Origin: Dyella dinghuensis
GTDB lineage: Bacteria > Pseudomonadota > Gammaproteobacteria > Xanthomonadales > Rhodanobacteraceae
Length of the DNA: 64,000 nucleotides
Assembly: GCF_003977615.1 (NCBI RefSeq)
Contig: NZ_RYZR01000003.1
Location: forward strand, 1-64,000
Direction: 5' to 3'
A model generated the notes under the pieces. The model saw only the letters and a program-made list of their open reading frames with translations. It was not told the origin of the DNA and ran no database searches. Position numbers and translations under genes: made by a program. This document shows, one piece after another, positions 9,299 through 19,031 of this stretch. How positions within the stretch are numbered: position 1 is the first letter of the stretch; every line of letters starts with the position of its first letter.

Positions 9299-11656
9299 AT
9301 GAGACAAAGGTATTTCATCCTCAGTGCAGCGATTTCTGCGGTACTGGCCAATGCGCCGGGTGCGCTACTGGCGCAATCGGTGGTTACTCGTAATGTGACG
9401 CCTTTAAGTGTTAGCACACCGGAAGCGCCTCGCGTCACACAGACCATCACCAATGCCAACGTAGTGACGATCCAGAAGACCCACCCAGCCTTCGTCGCGC
9501 AGGCAACATCGAGCGCGCCATTGGCCGACACGGCCACCATGAATCACCTGCAACTGGTGCTCAAACCTAGTGCCTCTCGTACGGCGGCAATGGAGTCGCT
9601 GATCTCAAATCAGCACAATCCCACGTCCGCCCAGTTCCATCAATGGCTGACGCCGCAGCAGTTTGGTGATTCCTTTGGTGTCGTCGATAGCGATATCGCG
9701 GCTGTGACGTCTTGGTTAACAGCCCAGGGCTTCGTAGTCAATTACGTCTATCCGAACAAAGCGCAAATTGATTTCACCGGTACTGCAGCACAGGTGAGTC
9801 AAGCGTTCCATACGCGGGAAAATATCTACACAATCGGAAGTGAAAAGCATCTGGCGAATGCCGGCGATATCAGCGTCCCGACAGCATTGCGTCCAGTGAT
9901 TGAAGGTGTGATGGGGCTCAGTGACGTCCACCCCACGGCGCTGCATACAAAGTCGAAATCACAGGTTGCAAAGTGGAGTAAATCAGAGAATGGATTTGTC
10001 TCAAACACTTCCACGAATTCGATGGTCGGTTCGAAGTCGATCGGACAAGCTATGCCATTCACTAACGGCATGCGTGGCTTGGTACCTAACGATATGGTCA
10101 CAATGTACGGTATCAGGACAATTCGCAACAACGGCGTGGTCGGCAAAGGCATCACCATTGCGGTTGTTGAAAGCGGCGACATGGTGCCGACAGACTGGAG
10201 TAACTTTGTCAGTCAATTTAACCTTGCTCAGTATGGTGGTACGTTCAACCTGATTAATCCTGCGCCATCGAGCGGGGCCAACAACTGTAACGATCCTTCG
10301 GTGGCGACTTTCGGTGAGTCCGATGAAACCATTTTAGATGCAGAGTGGGCGACCGCCATCGCACCAGGTGCGAACATCGAAGTTGCTTCGTGTTCTGATT
10401 ACAACGCAGACCAGTCGGGCCCTTCGAGCACCAACTTTTTTGGGGGCGTATTTATTGCGGCTACGAACCTGATCAACGCCAACACACGACCAGACATCAT
10501 CAGCGCTAGCTATGGTTTTGGCGAGTTCTTCGTGGACAGCTCAAGTAAAACGGCGATAGATCTGATGTGGGCACAAGCCGATGCTGAAGGAATTTCGGTG
10601 TTTGTTTCCACCGGAGACTCCGGTTCCAACCCGAGTTTCAACGGAGGGATTATCTATAGCACCGGGCAAGGAAATGCGGCGGTTGACGCAAATGCCTTTG
10701 CTACATCACCGCATGATACTGGAGTGGGTGGGACCGATCTCGCGGACATTCTCGATGGCACAACAAGCCAATACTTTGCACCCACGCCGAGCGTGGTAGG
10801 CGGATCGGCATTGTCCTACGTGCCGGAAATCCCCTGGAATACATCTTGTGGAAACGGTGTCGCGGCGACGTCCCTGGGCTACAGCAGCGCCGTCGCCTTT
10901 TGCCTGGATTTGATGAAGCACGATCCTAGGGGGAACTACCAAACGTCCGAAGCGGGCAGTGGCGGCCCATCTTCTGTAGACGCAAAGCCTGCATGGCAAC
11001 GTCAAATATACAATGCCGCGAATGATCAGTCGCGCGATCTTCCCGATGTGTCGCTGTTCGCTGGATCTTATGGAGGCTACACATCCGTCATTCTATGTAC
11101 TGCCAATTATCCCTGTACGCCGGACTGGAGTACGCCAGTGGAGTTGGTAGAGGGCACGTCGTTATCCGCCCCTATGTTTGCGGGCATCCAGGCGTTGGTC
11201 GACCAGGGTATCGCGGCGCGCGGTTTGCCAGCAGATCAAGGCAATGCGGCACCCACGCTTTATGCGCTGGCAGCTGAAGAATATGGTGGGGCGATTGGGA
11301 CGCCGCCAGCCAGCTTGTCTACATGCAATGCCAACAACGGAGCGGCTGGAACCAGCAGTTGTGTATTCCACAACGTCACCCGTGGCTCCAACTCCACGCA
11401 GTGCGAGGAATTTATAAGTCCGCTTGTTGCATTGCCCAACTGTTACATATACGGACAGGGGGCTGAAAGTCCGTACACCGTACTGGGGTTGACGACATCT
11501 GATGCATCGCCGACGACTTATGGACCGTCTAACAAGGCCTTCGGTGCGCAACCAGGCTGGAGTTTTACGTCCGGGCTTGGCTCCGTGAACGCTACGAACT
11601 TGCTGATCGCATGGCGCGCGTTTGTCCATGCACCCGCGGCGACCGTCGCACCATAG
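9299..11656 (+). CDS. Secreted S53 (sedolisin/pro-kumamolisin) serine-carboxyl protease, catalytically complete
   Basis: An exported acid-type peptidase of 785 residues. A signal peptide occupies about residues 1-26 (ending LLAQ). It is followed by the activation pro-domain (about 70-220, with FHQWLTPQQFGDSFG and ATSWLTAQGF-like motifs) and the catalytic domain. Catalytic residues fit the family: Glu343 and Asp347 in ETILDAEW, the oxyanion Asp440 in STGDSG, and Ser621 in EGTSLSAP. The ATG at 9299 was chosen over 9281 because it aligns with the start of the downstream paralogue and both have a GGGG stretch 9-12 bp upstream. It lies 48 bp before the second S53 gene, so the two are likely co-transcribed. 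Confidence 0.93.
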   Translation: MRQRYFILSAAISAVLANAPGALLAQSVVTRNVTPLSVSTPEAPRVTQTITNANVVTIQKTHPAFVAQATSSAPLADTATMNHLQLVLKPSASRTAAMESLISNQHNPTSAQFHQWLTPQQFGDSFGVVDSDIAAVTSWLTAQGFVVNYVYPNKAQIDFTGTAAQVSQAFHTRENIYTIGSEKHLANAGDISVPTALRPVIEGVMGLSDVHPTALHTKSKSQVAKWSKSENGFVSNTSTNSMVGSKSIGQAMPFTNGMRGLVPNDMVTMYGIRTIRNNGVVGKGITIAVVESGDMVPTDWSNFVSQFNLAQYGGTFNLINPAPSSGANNCNDPSVATFGESDETILDAEWATAIAPGANIEVASCSDYNADQSGPSSTNFFGGVFIAATNLINANTRPDIISASYGFGEFFVDSSSKTAIDLMWAQADAEGISVFVSTGDSGSNPSFNGGIIYSTGQGNAAVDANAFATSPHDTGVGGTDLADILDGTTSQYFAPTPSVVGGSALSYVPEIPWNTSCGNGVAATSLGYSSAVAFCLDLMKHDPRGNYQTSEAGSGGPSSVDAKPAWQRQIYNAANDQSRDLPDVSLFAGSYGGYTSVILCTANYPCTPDWSTPVELVEGTSLSAPMFAGIQALVDQGIAARGLPADQGNAAPTLYALAAEEYGGAIGTPPASLSTCNANNGAAGTSSCVFHNVTRGSNSTQCEEFISPLVALPNCYIYGQGAESPYTVLGLTTSDASPTTYGPSNKAFGAQPGWSFTSGLGSVNATNLLIAWRAFVHAPAATVAP

Positions 11657-11704
11657 TCCTGGCACGCGCCATCAATTTTCAATCAACTTCTGTGGGGCTT
11701 CATC

Positions 11705-14137
11705 ATGAAAGCGAAGCATTTTGTTCTCAGTGCGGCTATCGCTGCAGCGTTGGCCAGCGAACCCAGCATACTATTGGCGCAGCCAATGGTCAGTAGTACG
11801 GCTATTTTAGGCCGTAGTGCCGCTGAAGCGCCGCGAGTAACGCAGTCCGTTACCAACAGTACCCTAGTCACCATTCCAAAATCGCATCCAGGATTGATTT
11901 CTCAAGCATCTTCGATTGTTCCTCTGGCCAATTCGGTCGAGATGAATCACTTACAGTTGGTGCTAAGGCCCAGTGCGGCGCGCACTGCAAACATGGAGGC
12001 GCTGATTGCGAGCCAGCATGATCCGAATTCAGCGCAATTCCATCAATGGCTGACGCCGCAACAGTTTGGAGAATCATTCGGGGTCGTCGACAGCGATATC
12101 GCGGCCGTAACTTCCTGGCTAACCGCGCAAGGCTTCACCGTCAATAATGTGTACCCCAACAAGACTGAGATTGACTTCAGCGGTACGGCGGGACAGGTGA
12201 ATAGTGCGTTTCACACGCGGGAAAACATCTATACGATTGGTAACATCAAGCACCTGGCAAATGCGGATGATGTCAGCATCCCAGCGGCGCTAGAGCCTGT
12301 TGTCACAGGTGTTATGGGTTTGAATGACATGCACGTGGCTGCATTGCATCCGAAATCGCAGGTTGGGCAATGGAATGAGACGAAAAAAAGTCTTATCACC
12401 AAAGATGTTGCTGAGGCTACGACAGCCTCGGCGAAGCGTATCAGCCAAGCCGTTGGCTTCAATGTCGATGGTGGTACGCGTGGTCTCGCGCCGAATGACC
12501 TCGTCACTATGTATGGGATACGGACAATCCGCAATAACGGTGTGACAGGCAAGGGCATCACTATTGCGATTGTCGCGAATGGCGATATGTTGCCCTCCGA
12601 TTGGGCCAATTTCGTAAGCACATTCAATTTGGGCCAGTATGGAGGAACATTCAATCTCATCAATCCAGCACCCGTGAACGGCTCGAACAACTGTGTCGAT
12701 GTCCCTGTTGCCGTATGGGGAGAGTCCGAGTCGGTGGTGGTGGGTGCGGAATGGGCAACCGCGATTGCACCGGGTGCGAACATCGAGGTTGCTAGTTGCG
12801 GGGACTACGACGCCAACGGCAATCAGTTGACAAGTAATTTCTTTGGTGGCGTGTTCATTGCTGCGACAAACATAATCAATGGCACCAATCGACCCGATAT
12901 CATCAGTGCCAGCGCAACTGGCGGTGAGTTGCAGGAATATACTAATAACGTTGGAACTTTTGGCACGGATAGCACTAGCAAGACAGCTATCGATTTGATG
13001 TGGGCACAGGCAGATGCAGAAGGTATCTCTGTATTCACGGCTGCGGGGGACGGTGGTTCCAATGCAGGCTTCGGGTACGACCCTAGTGGGGCTGGTCAGG
13101 AGCAACCAACCATCAATGGAGTCAGCGCTATAGACGCTAACGCGATAGCGACCTCTCCTCATGTTACTGCCGTTGGTGGTACGGACCTGGGCGATGTGTT
13201 GGACGGGACGACCAGCAAATACTTCGCGGCAACTCCCAGCGTGGTAGGTGGGTCGGCGCTGTCTTATGTGCCGGAGATTGCGTGGAATGAGTCTTGCGGC
13301 AATGGTGTGGCTGCGAAGGCTCTTGGGTATAACAGCGCTGTCGCCTTCTGCCAGGATTACTACTTGGCATATGACCCTGATGGTCTTTACACGACATCCA
13401 CCGCCGGAAGTGGGGCTCCGTCTTCGGTCGATGCGAAGCCGGCATGGCAGAGTCAGGTATATAACGCGCCAACGGACCAGTGGCGTGACGTTCCCGATGT
13501 TGCGCTTTTTGCTGGTTCTTATGGGGGCTATACCTACTTCATTGCCTGTAACTCCAGTTATCCCTGCACCCCGGGCTGGTCAGGTCCGGTGGATCTGGAA
13601 TCAGGCACTGCGTTGAGCACGCCGATGTTTGCCGGAATCCAGGCTCTTATCGATCAGGGCATCGCGGCGCGCGGTTTGCCCGCTGATCAAGGCAATGCGG
13701 CACCAACGCTCTATACACTGGCGGCCGAAGAATACGGCAATGCCAGCGGTTCATCTCCTGCTAGTTTGGCTGCGTGCAATGCAGACAACGGCCCCAATGG
13801 CACAAGTGGTTGCGTGTTTCATAACGTGACGCGGGGTTCTATTTCCACTAATTGCGTTCAAATCGATGAGTCAGTAAACCCAGGTATTGCTCCAGCGACG
13901 ACCCCTAATTGCTATTTCTATGGATCGTTGGTCGATACCTTTGGTGATCTTGGTCCAGGACAAGTCGGGTTGACCACTACGGATGCCGCTCCTTCCACTT
14001 ATGGTGTAAGCAACAAGGCGTTTGGGGCTCAACCAGGATGGAGCTTTGCGGCTGGTTTGGGCTCGGTGAACACGACCAATCTCCTCATTGCCTGGAGAGC
14101 ATACGTCCATGCGCCGCCGGCACCACCCGCACCCTGA
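11705..14137 (+). CDS. Secreted S53-like protein lacking the catalytic triad (predicted pseudoprotease)
   Basis: An 810-residue paralogue of the upstream S53 protease with the same layout: signal peptide about 1-26, pro-domain, then a catalytic-type fold. Aligned positions show three key losses. The family Glu is Ser343 and the Asp is Gly347 (reading ESVVVGAEW instead of ETILDAEW), and the nucleophile is Ala636 in SGTALSTP instead of GTSLSAP. The oxyanion Asp449 (AAGDGG) and the structural segments remain. The reading frame is intact, so it does not look decayed. It may act as a binding protein, decoy, chaperone or inhibitor partner of the active copy; that role is inference. Confidence 0.9.
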   Translation: MKAKHFVLSAAIAAALASEPSILLAQPMVSSTAILGRSAAEAPRVTQSVTNSTLVTIPKSHPGLISQASSIVPLANSVEMNHLQLVLRPSAARTANMEALIASQHDPNSAQFHQWLTPQQFGESFGVVDSDIAAVTSWLTAQGFTVNNVYPNKTEIDFSGTAGQVNSAFHTRENIYTIGNIKHLANADDVSIPAALEPVVTGVMGLNDMHVAALHPKSQVGQWNETKKSLITKDVAEATTASAKRISQAVGFNVDGGTRGLAPNDLVTMYGIRTIRNNGVTGKGITIAIVANGDMLPSDWANFVSTFNLGQYGGTFNLINPAPVNGSNNCVDVPVAVWGESESVVVGAEWATAIAPGANIEVASCGDYDANGNQLTSNFFGGVFIAATNIINGTNRPDIISASATGGELQEYTNNVGTFGTDSTSKTAIDLMWAQADAEGISVFTAAGDGGSNAGFGYDPSGAGQEQPTINGVSAIDANAIATSPHVTAVGGTDLGDVLDGTTSKYFAATPSVVGGSALSYVPEIAWNESCGNGVAAKALGYNSAVAFCQDYYLAYDPDGLYTTSTAGSGAPSSVDAKPAWQSQVYNAPTDQWRDVPDVALFAGSYGGYTYFIACNSSYPCTPGWSGPVDLESGTALSTPMFAGIQALIDQGIAARGLPADQGNAAPTLYTLAAEEYGNASGSSPASLAACNADNGPNGTSGCVFHNVTRGSISTNCVQIDESVNPGIAPATTPNCYFYGSLVDTFGDLGPGQVGLTTTDAAPSTYGVSNKAFGAQPGWSFAAGLGSVNTTNLLIAWRAYVHAPPAPPAP

Positions 14138-14589
14138 TGAGACTCCACATTTAAAAAGGTAAGACAACACTTGAGCTAGCGACCCGGCGGCAGCGTGCCG
14201 CCCGGGTCCCTAAAGCAAGGTGCACTTCACCGTCTCTGTATAGAAAAGAGACGAGAAGGGGAGTGCTCCAAATTTCGCTCTCTACGGAGGCATTGCGCTC
14301 TAGACCCTACACCCCGTCGTATTGCCACCTTGCCGCCGTTCAATTAAGGCAACTGGCAAGGATTCCGAGAAAACAGCTGGATCCCCCAGAGCTAGATGTA
14401 TGCGCTGAACCACTCATATTGCGAAAGCAATCTTAGGCACTTTTGAACGGCCCGCATATGAGCTTTTTTTCAACATGTGCAGCATTGGAACTCCTTTCTG
14501 CCGAAGGAAAACGAAAGCGCCGATTTGGGCTTTACAGAAGCGCGTGCTCGGTTAGTCAGTCCGAAATGGGGCGTTTAAATGGCTCTCTT
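14138..14589. other. Intergenic region between S53 pair and aldehyde dehydrogenase
   Basis: About 450 bases between convergent genes with no supported gene. It contains the GC-rich hairpin at 14181-14209; otherwise I see nothing in it. Confidence 0.5.
14181..14209 (+). terminator. Strong GC hairpin after the S53 genes
   Basis: GACCCGGCGGCA pairs with TGCCGCCCGGGTC around GCG, with one bulged base. It sits about 45 bp after the second S53 stop. No T tract follows, so intrinsic termination is uncertain; it may protect the transcript 3' end. Confidence 0.35.
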
Positions 14590-16014
14590 TCATGCCGCAG
14601 CCGTGCCCAGGACGGCCTTGGGCTCAACATAGGCCTGTAGTCCGAATACGCCATATTCGCGGCCGATGCCTGATTGCTTGAATCCGCCGAAAGGGACCGA
14701 CGGGTCGTGCGGTGCGCCATTGATGACGACACGTCCAGCCACGATCTGGTTCGCTACCACCTTCGCGCGATCCGGGTTGGACGAGATGACATAGGCTTGC
14801 AACCCGTAGGGCGTGTCATTGGCAATCGCGATGGCTTCTGCTTCGTCCTCATAAGTCAGCAAACACAGCACAGGGCCAAAAACCTCTTCTCTGGCAATCG
14901 TCATGTCATTGGTGACATGCGCGAAAACGGTCGGCTTCACGAAGTAGCCGCCCAGTCCTTCAGGATGGCCTTGACCGCCCGCCACAAGGGTGGCGCCTGA
15001 CTCAATCCCAAGTCGAATGTAGCCTTGGACTCGCTCATACTGTGTCTGGCTTACCATCGGCCCAATGGTTGTAGTGGCATCGCTCGGGTTGCCCGCCTTA
15101 ATTTTTCCGAAGCTAACCTGTATCGCTGCAATCGCGTCAGCAAGTCGCGAACCCGGAACGAGGATGCGAGTACCTGCAACACAAGCCTGGCCGCTGTTCG
15201 CGAAACCGGCCTCGAGCGCCAAGGGAATCGCAGTAGCGAAGTCGGCGTCGTCAAGGATTATCGTCGGTGACTTGCCGCCAAGTTCCAAGGTCACACGCTT
15301 GAGCGTGTCGGCAGCCGCGCGAAGGATTGACTTGCCCACGGCTGTGGAACCAGTAAAAGAGATTTTCGATACGTCTGGACTTGCGGTGATTTCTGCGCCC
15401 ACCACGTCGCCTCGTCCATTGACCAGGTTGAACAGGCCGGGCTGTACACCTGCATCATGCAGCGCTTCAAGGACTATCTGCGTCTGAGTTGCGCTCATCT
15501 CGCTAGGCTTGATGACCGCGGTGCATCCAGCGGCTAGCGCATAAGCAAGCTTGTTGCAGATAAAGCCAGCATTGCTATTCCATGGGGTGATCAGCCCCAC
15601 CACGCCGATGGCTTCCATGATCACGTCCGCGTTGCCAATGCGTTGCGTCAGATCGAAACTCTCCAACGCACGCGCAGCGTCCATGAAGCTGTTGGATGCG
15701 TGAGCTGCCATCCAGGTCGCTCGGGAAGCCGGTGCGCCGTATTCAAGAATGATTGCGTCCCGCAACACTTGCTTCCTAGCTTCCATTGCTTCATGAAGGC
15801 GGCGTAGAAGGGCAATGCGTTCCGCTTTCGTGCTCCGTGACCACGCCGGAAATGCACGCTTTGCGGCAGCGATGGCGGCTTTCGTATCATGCGCATCCCC
15901 CAGCCTAACGCGGCCGAATACCTCTCCGGTCGTGGGGTTGTGCAGATCAAATAGCTCGGTTCCGTGAGGCTCGACGAACCGGCCATCGATATAGATTTGA
16001 GTGATTTCTTGCAT
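14590..16014 (-). CDS. NAD(P)-dependent aldehyde dehydrogenase
   Basis: A 474-residue cytosolic enzyme oxidising an aldehyde to the acid. Family features are all present: the PWN motif at 144-146, general base Glu244 in TLELGGKSP, nucleophile Cys278 in FANSGQACVAG, and the NAD-binding FTGST segment near 220-224. The ATG at 16014 gives the standard length. It is divergent from a LysR gene 100 bp away, which probably controls it. Sequence alone does not give the substrate; the family includes many broad-range enzymes. Confidence 0.93.
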   Translation of the reverse strand: MQEITQIYIDGRFVEPHGTELFDLHNPTTGEVFGRVRLGDAHDTKAAIAAAKRAFPAWSRSTKAERIALLRRLHEAMEARKQVLRDAIILEYGAPASRATWMAAHASNSFMDAARALESFDLTQRIGNADVIMEAIGVVGLITPWNSNAGFICNKLAYALAAGCTAVIKPSEMSATQTQIVLEALHDAGVQPGLFNLVNGRGDVVGAEITASPDVSKISFTGSTAVGKSILRAAADTLKRVTLELGGKSPTIILDDADFATAIPLALEAGFANSGQACVAGTRILVPGSRLADAIAAIQVSFGKIKAGNPSDATTTIGPMVSQTQYERVQGYIRLGIESGATLVAGGQGHPEGLGGYFVKPTVFAHVTNDMTIAREEVFGPVLCLLTYEDEAEAIAIANDTPYGLQAYVISSNPDRAKVVANQIVAGRVVINGAPHDPSVPFGGFKQSGIGREYGVFGLQAYVEPKAVLGTAAA

Positions 16015-16113
16015 GTCTGATTACCTACCGTTGCGATGGCAACCAGAATAGGTCTTGCGAATGTCTATGATAATCCGCACGATAGATCACGAGTCGATGC
16101 AGGAATATGGATA

Positions 16114-17016
16114 ATGCGAAAGGTCGGCATCGTAGAACTAGAAGCAGCAATAGCCGTCGCACGGCGACGGAGCTTCCGCGCGGCGTCCGCCGATGTGGGC
16201 CTCTCTCCAACGGTTCTCAGCCAGACGATCGCGGGGCTCGAAGACCGATTGGGTGTTCGGCTGTTCAATCGAACGACACGCAGCGTCTCATTGACGCCAG
16301 CAGGCGAGCAATTTCTAGCGGAAATCGAACCAGCTGTAGGGGCGATCCATCATGCGATGGAGACGGTTAACAGTCATCGTGATAAGCCCGCTGGAACGTT
16401 GCGAATCAACAGTTCCGTGGGCGCGGCGCGGCGCGTTCTATCTCCGATTATTTTGCAGTTTGTACGCCTTTATCCCGAGATGCACGTGGATCTAGTCACC
16501 GAGGATCGTCTCATCGATATCGTGGCCGAGGGCTTCGATGCCGGCATAAGGCCGGGTGATACGGTGCCGGGGGACATGATTGCGATACCCATTCAATCCA
16601 TTGAGGGGTTTACCGTGGTCGGATCGCCAGCGTATTTCGAGGGCAGGGCGTTGCCCGAGACACCACAGGATCTCCTTGACCACACCTGCATTCGTGCGCG
16701 AATGCCAAGCGGCAGCATGTATCGCTGGGAATTCGAGCAGGATGGCCGAATCATTACGCTTGATGTGCCAGGCCAAGTCACGCTTGATGATGCTGGCTTA
16801 ATGCTCGAGGCTGTACTGGCTGGGGCGGGTTTGGCCTACATGGCCGAATGGTGGGTCAGCGAGAGCATCCGCGAGGGCAAGCTTCACCGAGTACTGGATG
16901 GCTTCACTCCCTCATCGGCAGGACTGTGCCTCTATTACTCGCGGCATCGCTATCAACCTGCCGGATTGCGCGCTCTGGTCTCTTTCATTGAAGAAGTGCG
17001 TAACAAGCGTACGTAA
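16114..17016 (+). CDS. LysR-family transcription regulator (divergent to aldehyde dehydrogenase)
   Basis: A 300-residue regulator. The N-terminal winged helix-turn-helix lies at about 4-62 (FRAASADVGLSPTVLSQTIAGLE then LGVRLFNRTTRSV), followed by the periplasmic-binding-like effector domain. I chose the ATG at 16114, with AGGA about 9 bp before it, over the ATG at 16036, which would add 26 atypical residues. The shared 100-bp intergenic region with the aldehyde dehydrogenase suggests it regulates that gene and itself. The downstream malonate operon converges on it. Confidence 0.9.
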   Translation: MRKVGIVELEAAIAVARRRSFRAASADVGLSPTVLSQTIAGLEDRLGVRLFNRTTRSVSLTPAGEQFLAEIEPAVGAIHHAMETVNSHRDKPAGTLRINSSVGAARRVLSPIILQFVRLYPEMHVDLVTEDRLIDIVAEGFDAGIRPGDTVPGDMIAIPIQSIEGFTVVGSPAYFEGRALPETPQDLLDHTCIRARMPSGSMYRWEFEQDGRIITLDVPGQVTLDDAGLMLEAVLAGAGLAYMAEWWVSESIREGKLHRVLDGFTPSSAGLCLYYSRHRYQPAGLRALVSFIEEVRNKRT

Positions 17017-17149
17017 CTAAGCGCGCTTCGCGCCGAACGACGCTACCATCGCGAAACGATTTTCGCCTAAGGCCAATCCCCTCAAAACATTGATGGTGAT
17101 GTGGCGAAGTGTTGGCCGGCGAACTCGCCTTAGCCGTGATCGTGCTCGT

Positions 17150-18079
17150 TTAAGCAATCCTCGACAGCCAATCGAGCGCACCCTGCACGGAACGAAAGTC
17201 GTCGATGCTGCGTGCAGGGATATGGGGATACGCACCGGCGGCTATTTCTGCGAGCGCGCGACCGGGACCGAGTTCCAGAAAGGCGATGGCACCGGCTTCG
17301 ACGCAAGCATCCAGGCATCGTGCCCATTGGATGGGTTGGGATATCTGCAAGGCCAACTTGTTCACATCGTTCTTCGCGTCCAGTACGGCATCGCCATCGA
17401 TGCCGCTGAATAGGCGAGTACCCACCGTTGGCGAAGCTCGAAGACGGATGTCCGCCAAATCATGACCGAAGGCGACAGATGCGCCTGCTAGCAAGTAGGT
17501 ATGCGAAGGTACCTTTACAGGAACGGGTACAACTCGCGCAGCGCCGAGGCGACGCGCCTCTTTCGCGATGGTTTCCAGCGCTGCACGTCGACCACCCAAC
17601 ACCCACGCGTCGGCCGGATTGCAGATCGCGATGGCTGCTTCGCGGCCTGCGCACAGTTGCTCGATGCTCGCCTTCCCCAATCCTCGAATGAACAGCATGC
17701 TTTCGTCGCCGTGACTCGCCGCATCCATCGCACTGGCACGCACGGCGACAAGATCGAGTGTTTCTCTTGCACCTATCAAACCCGCGACACCCCATGCCGC
17801 TACCTCGCCCACGCTATAACCTGCTACGCAACGTCGCTTCGGAAGCGCATCATCGAGTAGTGCGGCGGCAGACAGCGCTTGTAGCGTGCACAGCAACTGT
17901 GCAGTCCGATTGGCATGAAGAACTTCGCGTTCGGCGCGCTTTACCAACGAACGTGGATCCTGGCACAGTAATTCCGAGGCATGCGCAAAGAGCGCAGCAG
18001 CTTGCGGGGCATCACCCGTCAGATCGAACATGTCGGCGTGTTGGCTGCCTTGCCCGGAGCAAAGAATAGCGAGCGTCAC
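17150..18079 (-). CDS. mdcH: Malonate decarboxylase epsilon subunit, malonyl-CoA:ACP transacylase
   Basis: This protein primes the malonate decarboxylase carrier protein by moving malonyl from CoA onto MdcC. It is a FabD-like fold: the N-terminal CSGQGSQ motif and the nucleophile Ser89 in GYSVGE are seen, and LELGPGRAL lies near the end. I start it at the GTG at 18079, which has GGAAG about 8 bp upstream and 13 bp after the preceding stop. A further upstream frame would run into the carrier gene and add an atypical leader. It is the last gene of the mdc operon, giving 309 residues. Confidence 0.9.
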   Translation of the reverse strand: MTLAILCSGQGSQHADMFDLTGDAPQAAALFAHASELLCQDPRSLVKRAEREVLHANRTAQLLCTLQALSAAALLDDALPKRRCVAGYSVGEVAAWGVAGLIGARETLDLVAVRASAMDAASHGDESMLFIRGLGKASIEQLCAGREAAIAICNPADAWVLGGRRAALETIAKEARRLGAARVVPVPVKVPSHTYLLAGASVAFGHDLADIRLRASPTVGTRLFSGIDGDAVLDAKNDVNKLALQISQPIQWARCLDACVEAGAIAFLELGPGRALAEIAAGAYPHIPARSIDDFRSVQGALDWLSRIA

Positions 18080-18092
18080 GACGTATCTTCCG

Positions 18093-19031
18093 TTATCCGT
18101 AGAGCCAGGCGATTGCCAATGCGAGGGTAAACATAGATACCACAGTGCTAGCAATCACCGTGGAGCCGGACTCTTCCGAGGCCTGACCATAGCCGGATCC
18201 AAACAGAATGCCGAAGAAGCCCGATGGCAGCGCCGCCATCATTACACTTACCTTCATAGCGGCAGTCGGAGCGCCCAGCAGATGGGCAATCAGAAAGGCC
18301 AGTAACGGCTGGAAGATATTGGCGACAATAGTTGCCAACGCTACATTCCAACTCAAGCGAAAGTGCTGTGCCGATAAAATCAGCCCAGTGACAAATAGTG
18401 CCAATCCGCCGGCGGCTTGACCAATCTGTCGAAATGAGGCGATGGCTATTGGCGAGAGTGTCACGCTCAATAACGAAAAGAGCGTGCCGATAACCGGCGC
18501 CAGCACTATTGGTTTAATAAGCGCGCGCCCCATGGCACGTGCACCCCGCATCAGAGCACTACCATTTTGCTTGACTACAGATAGTTCAAGCAATGCGAGC
18601 GTTACAGGCGATGGAAGCAACGATCCGGCCGCAATCGCCACGGCCACCGGTACCACGTGGCCAGGACCGAGCAACGCTATCGCGACAGACAAACCTGCCG
18701 CCGCGTAATTGGGCAAGGACACTGTCAATGCCTGCAATGCGGCCTCACTTGCCGATCTTCGTAGCGCACGTCGTTGCAAAAGGTACCAGAGCGGATAGAG
18801 CAACATCATCGCGCTCCCAAGGATGACCAATACCGGCCATTGCGCGAGCATGGCCTGCGCGGGTGTCACGGCAGTGGCCACAAACAGCGACGCAGGGATC
18901 GCATAGCTCATGACGACTGTATTGAGCGAGCCGACATGGGTGTTATCGACAACGTGATACTTGCCGGCAAAATAGCCGAGCAGAAGTACAAAGAAAATCG
19001 GCGCGAGTGCCATCAGAATGATGTTGATCAC
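18093..19031 (-). CDS. mdcF: AEC-family malonate carrier
   Basis: A 312-residue integral membrane protein of the auxin efflux carrier family, likely importing malonate across the inner membrane. It begins with the typical ALAPIFFVLLLGYFAGK and has about ten hydrophobic segments. The central stretch contains SLPNYAAAGLSVA and a later SGFFGILFGSGYG segment, where the family binds anions. The GTG at 19031 overlaps the mdcB stop (GTGA), fitting the tight operon; a longer frame upstream lies within mdcB. AEC carriers (MdcF) are found in Klebsiella mdc operons, while Acinetobacter uses MdcLM; here the carrier sits between mdcB and mdcH. Confidence 0.88.
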   Translation of the reverse strand: MINIILMALAPIFFVLLLGYFAGKYHVVDNTHVGSLNTVVMSYAIPASLFVATAVTPAQAMLAQWPVLVILGSAMMLLYPLWYLLQRRALRRSASEAALQALTVSLPNYAAAGLSVAIALLGPGHVVPVAVAIAAGSLLPSPVTLALLELSVVKQNGSALMRGARAMGRALIKPIVLAPVIGTLFSLLSVTLSPIAIASFRQIGQAAGGLALFVTGLILSAQHFRLSWNVALATIVANIFQPLLAFLIAHLLGAPTAAMKVSVMMAALPSGFFGILFGSGYGQASEESGSTVIASTVVSMFTLALAIAWLYG

